The notes under the pieces are model-generated. The model searched no databases, was not told where the DNA came from, and saw nothing but the letters and a program-made list of their open reading frames with translations. From Propionivibrio dicarboxylicus (GTDB taxonomy: Bacteria > Pseudomonadota > Gammaproteobacteria > Burkholderiales > Rhodocyclaceae), in assembly GCF_900099695.1 (NCBI RefSeq), contig NZ_FNCY01000017.1, forward strand, positions 1 through 64,000: a stretch of DNA of 64,000 nt, given 5' to 3'. This document shows, one piece after another, positions 8,882 to 17,609 of the stretch. Within the stretch, counting starts at the first letter, position 1. Each line of letters opens with the position of its first letter. Both the position numbers and the translations under genes were made by a program.

Positions 8882-10246
8882 TCAATCTTGCAATAAGCGG
8901 ATGCCCGCCTGCGCGGCGGCTGCGGGGAAGGCGCGCGCGAGGTTGGCCAGCAACGGGAACAGGTAGTCCGCGTCGCGGTAATAGCTAAAGTGCTGCGGGA
9001 ACAGCACGAGGCGTCCGCGCGCATCGACGGCGTGCTGCGCGAACCACGGCGCCGGATCGAAATCGGCGGCACGTGCAAGCCAGCCGCCCGAACCGATGAC
9101 CCGCGCTACCTGGCGCAGATCGCGGCCGGTCTGGATCTTCATCTCGCCGTCCGGCGTGTAGATCGTCGCCAGGCGGCCGACATGACGACGGCACGCCTGC
9201 CCGACGCAGACGGCGGCCAGACGCGTATCGAGCGCCGCATCCTCGGGCGTCAGCGGCAGGAACTCGGGCTGCGCCACCACGCGTTCGGCATAGCAGCGCA
9301 AGGCTTCGGCGGCGTCGCCGAACTCCGGCTCGCCGGCTTCGACCGTCGTCCTGGCCGACACGCGCATGCCGAGATCCCCCTCGACGGTGCGCTTCACTTC
9401 CGGTTCGGGCAGGCCGCGCAACACCGTGCCAAGATCGGGCATTTCCTGATGAACCGAGTACACATCGGTCGTCGCGCCGCCCATGTCGAAGAGCACGAAG
9501 CTATCCCATTCGGGCACATGCGCATGGATCGCCCGGGTGTATTCGAGCACGGCAAACGGCGTCGGCACCGGCGCCGCACCGGTCGCCGCCATGATGCGAT
9601 CGAGCCCTTTGCCCTTGACGATGGTTTCGAGAAAGATCGTGCGGATGGCGTCGCGCGCCGGGTCCGGGTTCGGCTCGTTGAAGACCGGCATCAGGTTGTC
9701 GACGATGCGCAGGCGCTTGCCAGCGAGCAGACGTCCGACCTCGGCAGCGACCGAGCGGTTGCCGGCATAGACGATCTCGCAATCGATCGACGAGCGGCCG
9801 ATCGCCTCGGCATTGGCGCGCACATAATTGGTATTGCCGCCGTCAGTGCCGCCGGCAAAGAGCAGGATGTCGGGCGGCGAGGCTTCGAGGCCGGCGATGT
9901 CGTCCTCGGTCAGGTGATAGGCGAAGACCTGCGACAGGCGCGCACCGGCCGACTGGGCGGCGATCTTGCCGATTTCCAGCGTCATTTCCGGCACGAGGCC
10001 GATGGCGGCGACGGCGAGCCCGCCTTTCGCCGACGACGAATACTGGAGGCTCAAGCGTCCGTCATGCAGTTGCGCGAGCGGATCGCCCTCGACGATATCG
10101 CCGAGCACGGCAAAAAAGCCGTCGGCGAGATTGACCACCGTGGTCGGCCGCGCCGCACGCGCCAGCAAGGACACCGTCTCGCCATCGACGCGGAAGGTCG
10201 CGCCTTTTGTCCAGGTCGACCCGATATCGAGACAGGCGACGATCAT
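8882..10246 (-). CDS. glmL: Glutamate mutase accessory protein MutL/GlmL
   Basis: 454-residue ASKHA-fold ATPase encoded between the sigma and epsilon subunits of glutamate mutase in most such clusters; it is thought to act as a chaperone or reactivator of the B12 enzyme. The phosphate-1 motif is [12 protein letters not shown] at residues 7-18 and a second nucleotide-binding motif is [14 protein letters not shown] near residue 250. The ATG overlaps the glmS stop by 4 bases. The name is shared with, but unrelated to, DNA mismatch-repair MutL. Confidence 0.93.
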   Translation of the reverse strand: MIVACLDIGSTWTKGATFRVDGETVSLLARAARPTTVVNLADGFFAVLGDIVEGDPLAQLHDGRLSLQYSSSAKGGLAVAAIGLVPEMTLEIGKIAAQSAGARLSQVFAYHLTEDDIAGLEASPPDILLFAGGTDGGNTNYVRANAEAIGRSSIDCEIVYAGNRSVAAEVGRLLAGKRLRIVDNLMPVFNEPNPDPARDAIRTIFLETIVKGKGLDRIMAATGAAPVPTPFAVLEYTRAIHAHVPEWDSFVLFDMGGATTDVYSVHQEMPDLGTVLRGLPEPEVKRTVEGDLGMRVSARTTVEAGEPEFGDAAEALRCYAERVVAQPEFLPLTPEDAALDTRLAAVCVGQACRRHVGRLATIYTPDGEMKIQTGRDLRQVARVIGSGGWLARAADFDPAPWFAQHAVDARGRLVLFPQHFSYYRDADYLFPLLANLARAFPAAAAQAGIRLLQD

Positions 10247-10659
10247 GAGCGGGCTGCGACGTCCTGTTTGAGCAGGTTCGCCATTTCCTTCAGATCGACG
10301 GTCGGCGGAAAGACGCGGTCATAACCCATGCCGCGGAACAGCGTCTCGACTTCGGCGAAGTCACGCTTGCCGATAACGAGGTTGCCACCGACATAAAGCA
10401 CGACCTTGTCGAGACCGCGTTCGAGGCAGCGACCGCGCAGTCCGTCACAGTCGATTTCGCCGTGACCGTAGATCGATGCCACCAGGATTGCCTGCGCGCC
10501 GGTTTCGACGGCGGCATTGATGAACTCGTCCTGGCTGACCATGACGCCGAGATTGACGACCTTGATGCCCTCGGCCGTCAGTGCATGGTCGAGGATCTTG
10601 TTGCCGACGGCATGACAGTCGGAACCGATGACACCGAGAACGGCGGTAATGTCGCTCAT
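10243..10659 (-). CDS. glmS: Methylaspartate (glutamate) mutase, sigma subunit (B12-binding)
   Basis: 138-residue cobalamin-binding subunit of glutamate mutase, usual family length. The base-off/His-on cobalamin signature DxHxxG is present as SDCHAVG near residue 13, and GGNLVIGK near residue 90 fits the nucleotide-loop glycine motif. It is the first gene of the glmS-glmL-glmE-mal-AtuA-DUF4387 operon. The ribosome-binding site is weak: the nearest AAAGG is about 12 bases from the ATG. Function requires adenosylcobalamin, but I find no cobalamin riboswitch in the leader. Confidence 0.96.
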   Translation of the reverse strand: MSDITAVLGVIGSDCHAVGNKILDHALTAEGIKVVNLGVMVSQDEFINAAVETGAQAILVASIYGHGEIDCDGLRGRCLERGLDKVVLYVGGNLVIGKRDFAEVETLFRGMGYDRVFPPTVDLKEMANLLKQDVAARS

Positions 10660-11010
10660 GAATCTGGTAACCTTTCAAATTCAAACACTTCTTGCAAAAA
10701 ACGAAGGTTTTCACAAAAACAGAAAACCATTTGATGCACAGAAGGAATAAAGTCGATGTAAAAACTGACGTGTAACTTCTATATTTCAATTTTTACAGGG
10801 TGTTACCGAGACGACAAACGACAAATTATCAAAACTTAATTCCGTTTTGGAATGTTATAAATTTGTTAATGCCAAAAAGGAATGAAGTACGGAAAGAGCG
10901 GAAGGAACTCAGCGACAAATTCGCGGCAAAACACTGCCCACTGCCAGACGGCGCGAACGCGATTTTCCGTTATCAGACATGCCCCGGCGCCACGCGGACA
11001 CCCGGCAGAC
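10660..11010. promoter_or_regulatory. AT-rich intergenic region, probable promoter of the glutamate mutase operon
   Basis: 351 bases between the DeoR repressor stop and the glmS start, both on the minus strand. The part from about 10,660 to 10,900 is clearly more AT-rich than its surroundings, as expected of a promoter and leader. I find no convincing B12-box, terminator hairpin or coding frame. The DeoR-type GATC palindrome of the sugar promoters is absent here, which suggests that the mutase operon is not under that repressor. Confidence 0.45.
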
Positions 11011-11811
11011 TCAAGCCTCTTCCGGCACCCGCACGACCGACAATCCGGCCTCTTCGAGTTCCTGGCAGAACGAGACCGGCGTCAGCCAGTCGGTGACGAT
11101 GACGTCGATGCGCGCCAGCGGACAGGTGAGGAAGCTCGAGACGCAATTCATCTTGGTGTGATCGGCGACGACGATGACCTTGCCGCCGGAGTTCTCGATC
11201 ATCGCCTTGTTGACGCTCGTCTCCTGATGCACGGCGGTCGTGCAGCCCTTGCGGATACTGACGCCATTGATGCCGAGCACGGTCACGCTCGAGAAGATGC
11301 TGTGCAGACCGGCGATCGTCAGATCGCCGACCAGCGACTTCGACTGGGCGCGATAGTCGCCGCCAAGCAGGATGAGCTCAAGCTGCGGATCGAGATCGAG
11401 TCCCAGGCAGGCGGCGTTGTTCGTCACCACGCGCAGCTTCTTGCCGTGGAGATGACGAATGACTTCCAGCGTCGTCGAGCCGGCATTGATGAAGACCGTT
11501 TCGTTCTCGTCAATCAACGAGGCAACATAGCGGCCGATCAGCGCCTTTTCGCGCTTGGCGACGTGATCCTTGGCATCGAAAAACTCTTCCAGACGCAGCC
11601 CGGCGATCGACACGGCGCCGCCGCGCGTGCGTTCGAGGAATTTCTCGCCGGCGAGCGTATCGAGATCGCGTCGGATGGTGATCTTCGAGACGCCGAATTC
11701 GGTCGCCAACTCGTCGGCCGAAATCGACTGCCGCTGGTACAGCATTTCGAGAATTTTCTTGTGGCGATAATTGGAGATCGACGCGATCGATTGCTTGGCT
11801 GCCTGTTTCAT
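11011..11811 (-). CDS. DeoR-family transcriptional repressor
   Basis: 266 residues. The N-terminal winged helix-turn-helix covers residues 18-60, with ISADELATEFGVSKITIRRD as recognition region. The DeoR C-terminal sensor domain binds phosphorylated sugars in characterised members; family segments here are FINAGSTTLEVIRHL, LILLGGDYR and KVIVVADHTK. The ATG at 11811 is preceded by GGAAG. The gene lies 10 bases downstream of the FGGY kinase stop and is cotranscribed with it. Its likely targets are the GATC-containing palindromes at 1581, 1759, 13385 and 14554. E. coli UlaR is also a DeoR-family protein, which fits the ula-like genes, but orthology is not shown. Confidence 0.9.
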   Translation of the reverse strand: MKQAAKQSIASISNYRHKKILEMLYQRQSISADELATEFGVSKITIRRDLDTLAGEKFLERTRGGAVSIAGLRLEEFFDAKDHVAKREKALIGRYVASLIDENETVFINAGSTTLEVIRHLHGKKLRVVTNNAACLGLDLDPQLELILLGGDYRAQSKSLVGDLTIAGLHSIFSSVTVLGINGVSIRKGCTTAVHQETSVNKAMIENSGGKVIVVADHTKMNCVSSFLTCPLARIDVIVTDWLTPVSFCQELEEAGLSVVRVPEEA

Positions 11812-11821
11812 CTTCCGACCC

Positions 11822-13315
11822 TTATTCGAACAGTTCGCGCAACACCGGCGACGCCAGCGCCTGATAGAGCGCCTCCGAGCGCCGGCATTGCCGCTCGTAC
11901 AGCGCCCGCTGCGACGCGTCCGGACGATATTGCCGCGACGCCTCCGGTCGCGCCGCCCGCGCGAAGGCGGCAGGATAGCTGCTTTCCAGACCGACGGCCA
12001 CCGCCCCGGCAATCCAGGCCCCGAGCGAGGTCGCTTCGTTATTGGCAAAACGCTCGACCGGCCGGTCGAAGACGTCGCTCTGGATCTGGTTGAAGAGATC
12101 AGAACGCGCCAGTCCGCCCGAAACGCTGACCGAGTCGACGCAGCCGCACAGGCGCTCGACCAGCGACAAGCCACCTTTCATCTCGACGGCAATGCCTTCG
12201 AGAATCGCCCGCGCCATCTCGCCGCGCGTCGTGCTCAGCGTCAGATTGTAGAAGGCGCCGCGCGCCTGCGGATCCCAGTACGGCGCGCCACTGCCCTTGA
12301 AATGCGGCAAGAGCAGCAGCCCGTTGGCGCCGGCCGGCGCCGCCGCCGCCTCGGCATTGAGCGCGTCGAAGGAAGCATCGCCATAAAACGCGTCACGGCA
12401 CCAGCGGTAGATCGCGCCCGAGGTCAACACCGCCGCCTCAACGATATAGGCGCCCGGCACCGCCGAGGCATTGCAGGCCAGACGCATCGCCTCGTCGAAG
12501 ACCGGATGATCGGCATGACCGATCATGTAGGAACCGGTGCCGGTATTCGACACCGCCCGATGCGGCGAAAACAGCCCCAGCCCGAGCGCCGCGCACTGCT
12601 GGTCGCCGCCGGCCGACACCACGGGCAACCCCGCCGGCAGACCGGTCGCTGACGCCATTGCCGGCGTCAACCCGCCAACGATGGCACCCGGTGCGACGAG
12701 ATCGCAGAGCATCCGCCGCTCGACGCTGAAAAGGTCAAGCAAGGCATCGTCCCACTGTCGCGCCTTGAGATCGAAAAGATTGGTGCGGCTGCCAAAGGTG
12801 TGGTCGGTAACGTAGCGACCGCTGAGCAGATAGAGCACCCAGTCCTGGATGCCGATCATCTTGTGCGTGCGCTGCCAGAGCTCGGGCCGCTCACGCCGGA
12901 ACCACAACATCTTGAGCGCCGAGAACACCGGCGAGATCTTCAGGCCGGTCTTGCCGTAGACCAGCGCGTCGTTGTCCTGCATCGCCCGCGCCAGCTCGGC
13001 GGTACGCCGGTCCTGCCACATGATCGCCGGATGCAGCGGCACGCCGTCGGCATCGACCGGAATCACCGACGAACGCTGCGCCGTCACCGCGATGCCGGCC
13101 ACCGCGATACCGTCATCCCGTGCCGCAACGGCACAGGCCGCGAGCGAATCGGCAAGAATGCCGGCCCAGGCCTGCGGCGCCTGCTCGACCCGCCCGTCGT
13201 CGAAATACTCCGGCGCGTTGTCGCGCTGGTAAATATGCACGATGCGGCCGCCGCCATCATAAAGAATGGCGCGCATGCTCGTCGTACCGACGTCGACGGT
13301 GACGATCCCCTTCAT
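11822..13315 (-). CDS. FGGY-family carbohydrate kinase
   Basis: 497-residue cytoplasmic sugar kinase of the xylulokinase/glycerol kinase family. The N-terminal phosphate-binding motif is VTVDVGTTSMRAILYD, and the adenosine-side motif is SVSVSGGLARSDLFNQ near residue 400. AIMWQDRRTAELARA near residue 95 corresponds to the substrate-contacting stretch. The start at 13315 is preceded by GGGGGAAGA. It is the first gene of a kinase-repressor operon divergent from the FG-GAP and UlaG-like genes. No PTS genes are seen in this regulon, so this kinase is the best candidate to supply the phosphorylated substrate for UlaG. L-xylulose or L-ribulose kinase activity is the main alternative. Confidence 0.88.
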   Translation of the reverse strand: MKGIVTVDVGTTSMRAILYDGGGRIVHIYQRDNAPEYFDDGRVEQAPQAWAGILADSLAACAVAARDDGIAVAGIAVTAQRSSVIPVDADGVPLHPAIMWQDRRTAELARAMQDNDALVYGKTGLKISPVFSALKMLWFRRERPELWQRTHKMIGIQDWVLYLLSGRYVTDHTFGSRTNLFDLKARQWDDALLDLFSVERRMLCDLVAPGAIVGGLTPAMASATGLPAGLPVVSAGGDQQCAALGLGLFSPHRAVSNTGTGSYMIGHADHPVFDEAMRLACNASAVPGAYIVEAAVLTSGAIYRWCRDAFYGDASFDALNAEAAAAPAGANGLLLLPHFKGSGAPYWDPQARGAFYNLTLSTTRGEMARAILEGIAVEMKGGLSLVERLCGCVDSVSVSGGLARSDLFNQIQSDVFDRPVERFANNEATSLGAWIAGAVAVGLESSYPAAFARAARPEASRQYRPDASQRALYERQCRRSEALYQALASPVLRELFE

Positions 13316-13384
13316 TCTTCCCCCGGCTGACAAATTCCTCGCGCCATTCTAATGCCAAAGCCCCTGCCCGAAGCAAGCACTTTC

Positions 13385-13402
13385 GATCGTTTTGATCGTT
13401 TT
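13385..13402. promoter_or_regulatory. Tandem operator-like repeat, two copies of GATCGTTTT
   Basis: Two adjacent 9-bp direct repeats, with the first 13 bases also reading GATCGTTTTGATC. The site sits in the divergent gap between the FGGY kinase start (13315) and the FG-GAP protein start (13482). It matches the pattern found at 1581 and 1759, which suggests autoregulation by the DeoR repressor. Confidence 0.5.
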
Positions 13403-13481
13403 ATGTTTCATTACTTTCCTTGACAGGGTAAAATCAGAGCAAATTGTCGACGCATCACCACCCACTTCACGAGGCTCGCCC

Positions 13482-14519
13482 ATGAAAATCGAGAAACGCT
13501 TCCTCACCGAATTCAACCGCTGCTATGCCGCCAATCACCTCAGCGTCGACGCGCGCACGCGCATCCTGCTGGCGACCGAGGGCGAAGGCGCGTGCAAGGC
13601 CTGGACCGGCCCCGACTACAGCGAATCGCATAATGTCTGGGAAGGCCCCGGCGGCACCATGTCGATCGTGCCAATTCCCGGCACCAACGGCGAATTCCTG
13701 GCGGTGCAGAAGTTCTTCAAGATGTTCCAGTGGGAAGAAGCCAAGGTCGTGCACGTCAAGCCGCGCGCCGACGGCGGCTACGATGTCACCGACATCCTGG
13801 CGCTCCCTTACATCCACCGCTTCGATCTGCTGACGGTCGGCGGTCGCCACTATTTCATCGGTTGCACGCTGGCGACCAAAAAGGAATCCAAGGAAGACTG
13901 GTCGAACCCCGGCAAGATCTGGGTCGGCGAATATACCGGCCCCGGCCCGCTGCAGGTACGCGCACTCAAGGAAGGCCTGACGCAGAACCACGGCTACGAC
14001 CGCCTGACGGTGGACGGCCGCATGTCCGGACTCGTCACCTGCCGCGAGGGCGCCTTCGAGGTCACGCCGCCGCAGACGCCCGGCGCCGACTGGCAGGTTG
14101 AACAGTTCATGGACTGGCCGATCAGCGACATCTCGACGATCGACATCGACGGCGACGGCGAACTCGAATTCGCCACGATCGAACCCTTCCACGGCGAGTA
14201 TTTCCGCGTCTACAAGAAGATCGACGGCAAGTTCGTCCGCATCTTCGAGCACCCCGAAGTCACCGAGTTCTATCACGTCGTCGTCGGCGCCACGCTGGCC
14301 GGCACGCCGGTGTTCATCGGCGGCTGCCGCCGCGGCAAGCAACAGCTCTTCTACGTCAAGGCAAACCAGGCCGCGCCGCTCGCGCTCGAAGCCGTCGTCA
14401 TTGAAGAAGGCGTCGGACCGAGCAACGTGCATGTGATCAACGAAGCCGGCCGCGACATCATCGTCGCCGCCAACCGGGAAAAAGGCGAGGCCGCGCTCTA
14501 CTTCATCACCCCGGATTAA
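13482..14519 (+). CDS. FG-GAP/VCBS-like beta-propeller protein of unknown function
   Basis: 345 residues, without a signal peptide or membrane segment, so probably cytoplasmic. A calcium-loop-like motif STIDIDGDGELEFATIEPF near residue 220 and several repeated strands of the type 'v-v-g...-i-a-a-n' near the C-terminus suggest an FG-GAP-type beta-propeller. The ATG at 13482 has GAGG upstream. It is divergent from the FGGY kinase and followed after about 95 bases by the UlaG-like gene, all next to DeoR-type operators. It therefore probably takes part in the same sugar pathway, perhaps as a lactonase, isomerase or binding protein. I do not recognise a named family member. Confidence 0.75.
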   Translation: MKIEKRFLTEFNRCYAANHLSVDARTRILLATEGEGACKAWTGPDYSESHNVWEGPGGTMSIVPIPGTNGEFLAVQKFFKMFQWEEAKVVHVKPRADGGYDVTDILALPYIHRFDLLTVGGRHYFIGCTLATKKESKEDWSNPGKIWVGEYTGPGPLQVRALKEGLTQNHGYDRLTVDGRMSGLVTCREGAFEVTPPQTPGADWQVEQFMDWPISDISTIDIDGDGELEFATIEPFHGEYFRVYKKIDGKFVRIFEHPEVTEFYHVVVGATLAGTPVFIGGCRRGKQQLFYVKANQAAPLALEAVVIEEGVGPSNVHVINEAGRDIIVAANREKGEAALYFITPD

Positions 14520-14553
14520 AAGAACCAAGATGATCTTGCAAAAAGATAGTTGT

Positions 14554-14576
14554 GATCATATTATTGCAAAATGATC
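14554..14576. promoter_or_regulatory. Operator-like inverted repeat GATCAT-N11-ATGATC upstream of the UlaG-like gene
   Basis: Half-sites GATCAT (14554-14559) and ATGATC (14571-14576) are the same as those at 1581-1593 but 11 bases apart. A further TGATCTTGCAAAA/TTGCAAAATGATC partial repeat surrounds them. The site is 39 bases upstream of the UlaG-like ATG, fitting repressor control of a separate promoter for that gene. Confidence 0.45.
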
Positions 14577-14614
14577 GATCGATAAGATCAATATGAACAT
14601 TTAAGGAGAATCGC

Positions 14615-15679
14615 ATGGCAAAAGTGGACGAGATCACCAAGGAATCCTGGGTACTGAGCACGTTTCCGCAGTGGGGCACCTGGCTGAACGAGGAAATCGA
14701 GCGCGAAGTCGTCAAGCCCGGCACCTTCGCCATGTGGTGGCTGGCCTGCACCGGCATCTGGGTCAAGACCGACGGTAACACCAATATCTGTATCGACTTC
14801 TGGTGCGGCACCGGCAAGCGTTCGATGAAGAACCCGCTGATGGACCCGCATCACCAGATGGCGCGCATGAGCGGCTGCGTCGCGCTGCAACCCAACCTGC
14901 GCGTCTCGCCCTTCGTTCTCGATCCGTTCGCCATCAAGCAGATTGACGCTGTCATTTCGACGCACACCCACAACGATCACATCGACGTCAACGTTGCCGC
15001 CGCCGTGCTCAAGAACGTCGAAGCCAAGGTGCCGTTCATCGGTCCGAAGTCCTGCGCCGACCAATGGAAGAAGTGGGGCGTTCCCGCCGACCGCATCATC
15101 CAGGTCAAGCCGGGCGACGTCGTCAAGATCGGCGACATCGAACTCGTCGCGCTCGAATCCTTCGACCGCACGATGGCCATCACCCTGCCCAAGGAAGAGA
15201 TCGCCAAGAACAAGATGCCGGTCGACATGGACGAAGTGGCGGTGAACTACCTCGTCAAGACGCCGGGCGGCAACCTCTACCACAGCGGCGATTCGCACTA
15301 CTCGAACGGTTATGCCAAGCATGGCAACGAGTACAAGGTCGACGTCGCCCTCGGTTCCTACGGCGAGAATCCGCGCGGCATCACCGACAAGATGACTTCG
15401 TCGGACATCCTGCGCATGGCCGAGGCGCTCAATACCAAAGTCATCATCCCCTTCCACCATGACATCTGGTCGAACTTCATGGCCGATCCGATGGAAATCA
15501 CCATGCTCTGGAAGATGAAGAAGGATCGCCTCAAGTACGGCTTCAAGCCTTACATCTGGCAGGTCGGCGGCAAGTTCGTCTTCCCGGAAAACAAGGACGA
15601 CATGGAATTCCACTTCTACCGCGGCTTCGACGACGTGTTCACCAAGGACACCGACCTGCCCTTCCCGTCATTCCTGTAA
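14615..15679 (+). CDS. ulaG: L-ascorbate-6-phosphate lactonase-like metallo-hydrolase
   Basis: 354 residues, the same length as E. coli UlaG, which opens the lactone of L-ascorbate 6-phosphate to 3-keto-L-gulonate 6-phosphate. It has the metallo-beta-lactamase fold. The metal motif HxHxDH is [14 protein letters not shown] near residue 115, and further conserved histidines appear in [11 protein letters not shown] and [15 protein letters not shown] lies 7 bases before the ATG. A strong terminator follows. In E. coli the substrate is made by the UlaABC PTS; here the regulon has an ABC transporter and an FGGY kinase instead. A different phosphorylated lactone remains possible. Confidence 0.9.
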   Translation: MAKVDEITKESWVLSTFPQWGTWLNEEIEREVVKPGTFAMWWLACTGIWVKTDGNTNICIDFWCGTGKRSMKNPLMDPHHQMARMSGCVALQPNLRVSPFVLDPFAIKQIDAVISTHTHNDHIDVNVAAAVLKNVEAKVPFIGPKSCADQWKKWGVPADRIIQVKPGDVVKIGDIELVALESFDRTMAITLPKEEIAKNKMPVDMDEVAVNYLVKTPGGNLYHSGDSHYSNGYAKHGNEYKVDVALGSYGENPRGITDKMTSSDILRMAEALNTKVIIPFHHDIWSNFMADPMEITMLWKMKKDRLKYGFKPYIWQVGGKFVFPENKDDMEFHFYRGFDDVFTKDTDLPFPSFL

Positions 15680-15704
15680 CGGTGGTCTCTTGAGGGATCT
15701 CGCA

Positions 15705-15727
15705 CCCCGCTCCGGCGGGGTTTTTTT
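15705..15727 (+). terminator. Rho-independent terminator after the UlaG-like gene
   Basis: Stem CCCCGC/GCGGGG with a 4-nt loop TCCG, followed directly by seven T residues. It lies 26 bases after the stop codon. Confidence 0.9.
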
Positions 15728-15743
15728 CGCCGCTTGCGCGCCG

Positions 15744-16520
15744 TCAGACCCGCGCGTTGATCGCCGCCGCTTTCACCAGCGGCCACTGGCGACGACTCAC
15801 CGGCAATGCCTCTGGAATATCGCGCAAGACCGCCCGCCACTGCGTCTCACCCTCCGTCTCGCCGCCTTTCTCGAAGGCGACGATCGCCTCTCGCGCCGCC
15901 AGCACGCTGCGGTGCAAACGGATGAAGCGCACCGCGAATTCCTCTTCAAGGCGCACCAGCGATTCGTCGAGCACGTAGCTGCGCAGCGCCGTATGCGCGG
16001 TCACGTACTTGAGGCCGGCCTGCAGGTAGCGGATATCGACCACCGGGACGAGCAGCAGACGGCCACGCTCGTGACATGACAAATGCGTTCTTTCGCCGGG
16101 CTGGAGACTCGCCAGTACGAGATCCGGCACCGGCGTGCTCAGCCGGCGTGCCTTCCGCAGCGCGGCGACGAGGCGGGCGAGCCGCACCGGCTTGAGCAGA
16201 TAGTCGATGGCGTTGAGATCGAAGGCCTGGAGCGCATAGCTGTCATAGGCGGTGACGAAGACCACGGCCGGCGGTCGCGCCATGCGCGAAATATGCCGGG
16301 CGAGTTCGATGCCATCCATTGCCGGCATGCGGATATCGACCAGCACGAGATCGATCTCGCGTTCGGCCAGCACCGCCAGCGCCAGCAGCCCGTTGGCCGC
16401 CTCGGCGACAACCGCGTTGGCTTCCTCTGCCGTCGCATCGGCAAGCAGGTCGCGCAAACGCGCGCGGGCCGGCGCCTCGTCGTCGACGATCAACACCGAC
16501 AGCGCCGTCGCCGTATTCAT
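15744..16520 (-). CDS. LytTR-family response regulator (AlgR-like)
   Basis: 258 residues. Receiver domain at residues 8-125, with acidic pocket VDDE and phospho-acceptor Asp in DLVLVDIRMPAMDG, and the conserved Thr and Lys in FVTAYDSYAL and YLLKPV. The C-terminal LytTR DNA-binding domain (about 150-250) includes RFIRLHRSVLAA. Its ATG overlaps the stop of the sensor kinase by 4 bases. The arrangement next to argH is the same as algZ-algR in pseudomonads and other Beta/Gammaproteobacteria. Targets are unknown. Confidence 0.9.
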   Translation of the reverse strand: MNTATALSVLIVDDEAPARARLRDLLADATAEEANAVVAEAANGLLALAVLAEREIDLVLVDIRMPAMDGIELARHISRMARPPAVVFVTAYDSYALQAFDLNAIDYLLKPVRLARLVAALRKARRLSTPVPDLVLASLQPGERTHLSCHERGRLLLVPVVDIRYLQAGLKYVTAHTALRSYVLDESLVRLEEEFAVRFIRLHRSVLAAREAIVAFEKGGETEGETQWRAVLRDIPEALPVSRRQWPLVKAAAINARV

Positions 16521-17548
16521 GGTTGCCGCCGCCGCAGCGGAATGGCGATACGCACGCAGAACTGGCAGCCACCTTCGGGCAGTGTTTCCTGGCGTGCGTC
16601 GAGGCGAGCCTCAAGATCGTAAAACAGGTCCAGCCGCTCGCGGATATTGGCGATCGCCATGTGATGCCCGCCGCTGCCTTGGGGCGCCGACGCGCAGGGG
16701 TTGATCAGTTCGATCCGCAGGCTGTCATCTTCGCGGGCGAAACGCAGCTGCAGCGTGCCGCCCTCGGCCAGCGGTTCGATGCCGTGATAAACGGCGTTTT
16801 CGAGCAAGGGTTGCAGCATCAGCGGTGGCACCGCGACATTGGCCGGTACGTCGCGCACGTCCCAATCGACGCGCAGGCGCTCGCCCAGCCGCAGCTTTTC
16901 GAGATCGAGATACTGACGGCAGAAGGCGATCTCGTCGGCGAGCGGCAGCAGTTCACGCGGATCGCGCATGAGCACGCGGAAAAGCTCGGCGAGCTCCTCA
17001 AGCGCCGTCTCGGCGCGGCGCGGTTCGCTGCGGATCAGTCCGAGCACGGCATTGAGGCTGTTGAAGAGAAAATGCGGACGGATGCGGGCGGTCAGCGCCA
17101 GCAGCCGTGCCTCGGCAATCGCCGGCGAGAAGGCGCGGGCGCGCAGCGCAAAGTACGCCAGCATCAGCGCCGCAGCCAGCCCACCGAACAGCGCCGCACG
17201 CATGAAGCTGACATCGCCGCCGTCGAGGCCGAAGAAGCGCCAGGCGTCGGCCAGAAACAGGGACGACAGCGCCGCCAAGCCGATCACGCCAGCGCGCGCC
17301 AGCGCCAGCGGCCATGACAAGAGCAAGGGCGCGGCAGCGGCGAGCACGAGCAGATTGAGCAGCAACAAGGGCTGCACCCAGGCCGACAGGGCGACAAACT
17401 GCGTCGCCCAGTCGCCGAATCCGGCGCCGCGCACGAGCGCCGCGGCGGCCGCCATCGCGTTCACGCCGAGCAATGTCCGCAGCATGATGCCGACGTTGCG
17501 GAAGTCAGGGACCGGGTGCCCGGCCGACGAATGCTTTATACTTCGCAT
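16517..17548 (-). CDS. Sensor histidine kinase, LytS/AlgZ type
   Basis: 343-residue membrane histidine kinase. [14 protein letters not shown] near residue 14 is the typical AlgZ start and supports the upstream start. Several hydrophobic segments fill residues 20-140. The phospho-acceptor histidine is in [19 protein letters not shown] near residue 164, the HisKA_7TM-independent LytS-type H-box. The N-box is [13 protein letters not shown] and the glycine-rich ATP lid is [14 protein letters not shown]. No clear ribosome-binding site precedes the start. It forms a two-gene operon with the LytTR regulator and is divergent from argH. Confidence 0.88.
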   Translation of the reverse strand: MRSIKHSSAGHPVPDFRNVGIMLRTLLGVNAMAAAAALVRGAGFGDWATQFVALSAWVQPLLLLNLLVLAAAAPLLLSWPLALARAGVIGLAALSSLFLADAWRFFGLDGGDVSFMRAALFGGLAAALMLAYFALRARAFSPAIAEARLLALTARIRPHFLFNSLNAVLGLIRSEPRRAETALEELAELFRVLMRDPRELLPLADEIAFCRQYLDLEKLRLGERLRVDWDVRDVPANVAVPPLMLQPLLENAVYHGIEPLAEGGTLQLRFAREDDSLRIELINPCASAPQGSGGHHMAIANIRERLDLFYDLEARLDARQETLPEGGCQFCVRIAIPLRRRQP

Positions 17549-17609
17549 CTACCGAAAATTGGAAAACAAACAAGGTTTTCCCCATTCTAGCCCAAGCCAT
17601 TACGCCATC

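Noticed and set aside
10660-11010. Cobalamin riboswitch before glmS
   Set aside because: A B12-dependent operon could carry one, but I find no B12-box-like conserved segment or convincing secondary structure here.
16968-17609. N-terminal extension of argH
   Set aside because: It is the antisense of the sensor kinase and has no similarity to lyases; argH starts at 17610.
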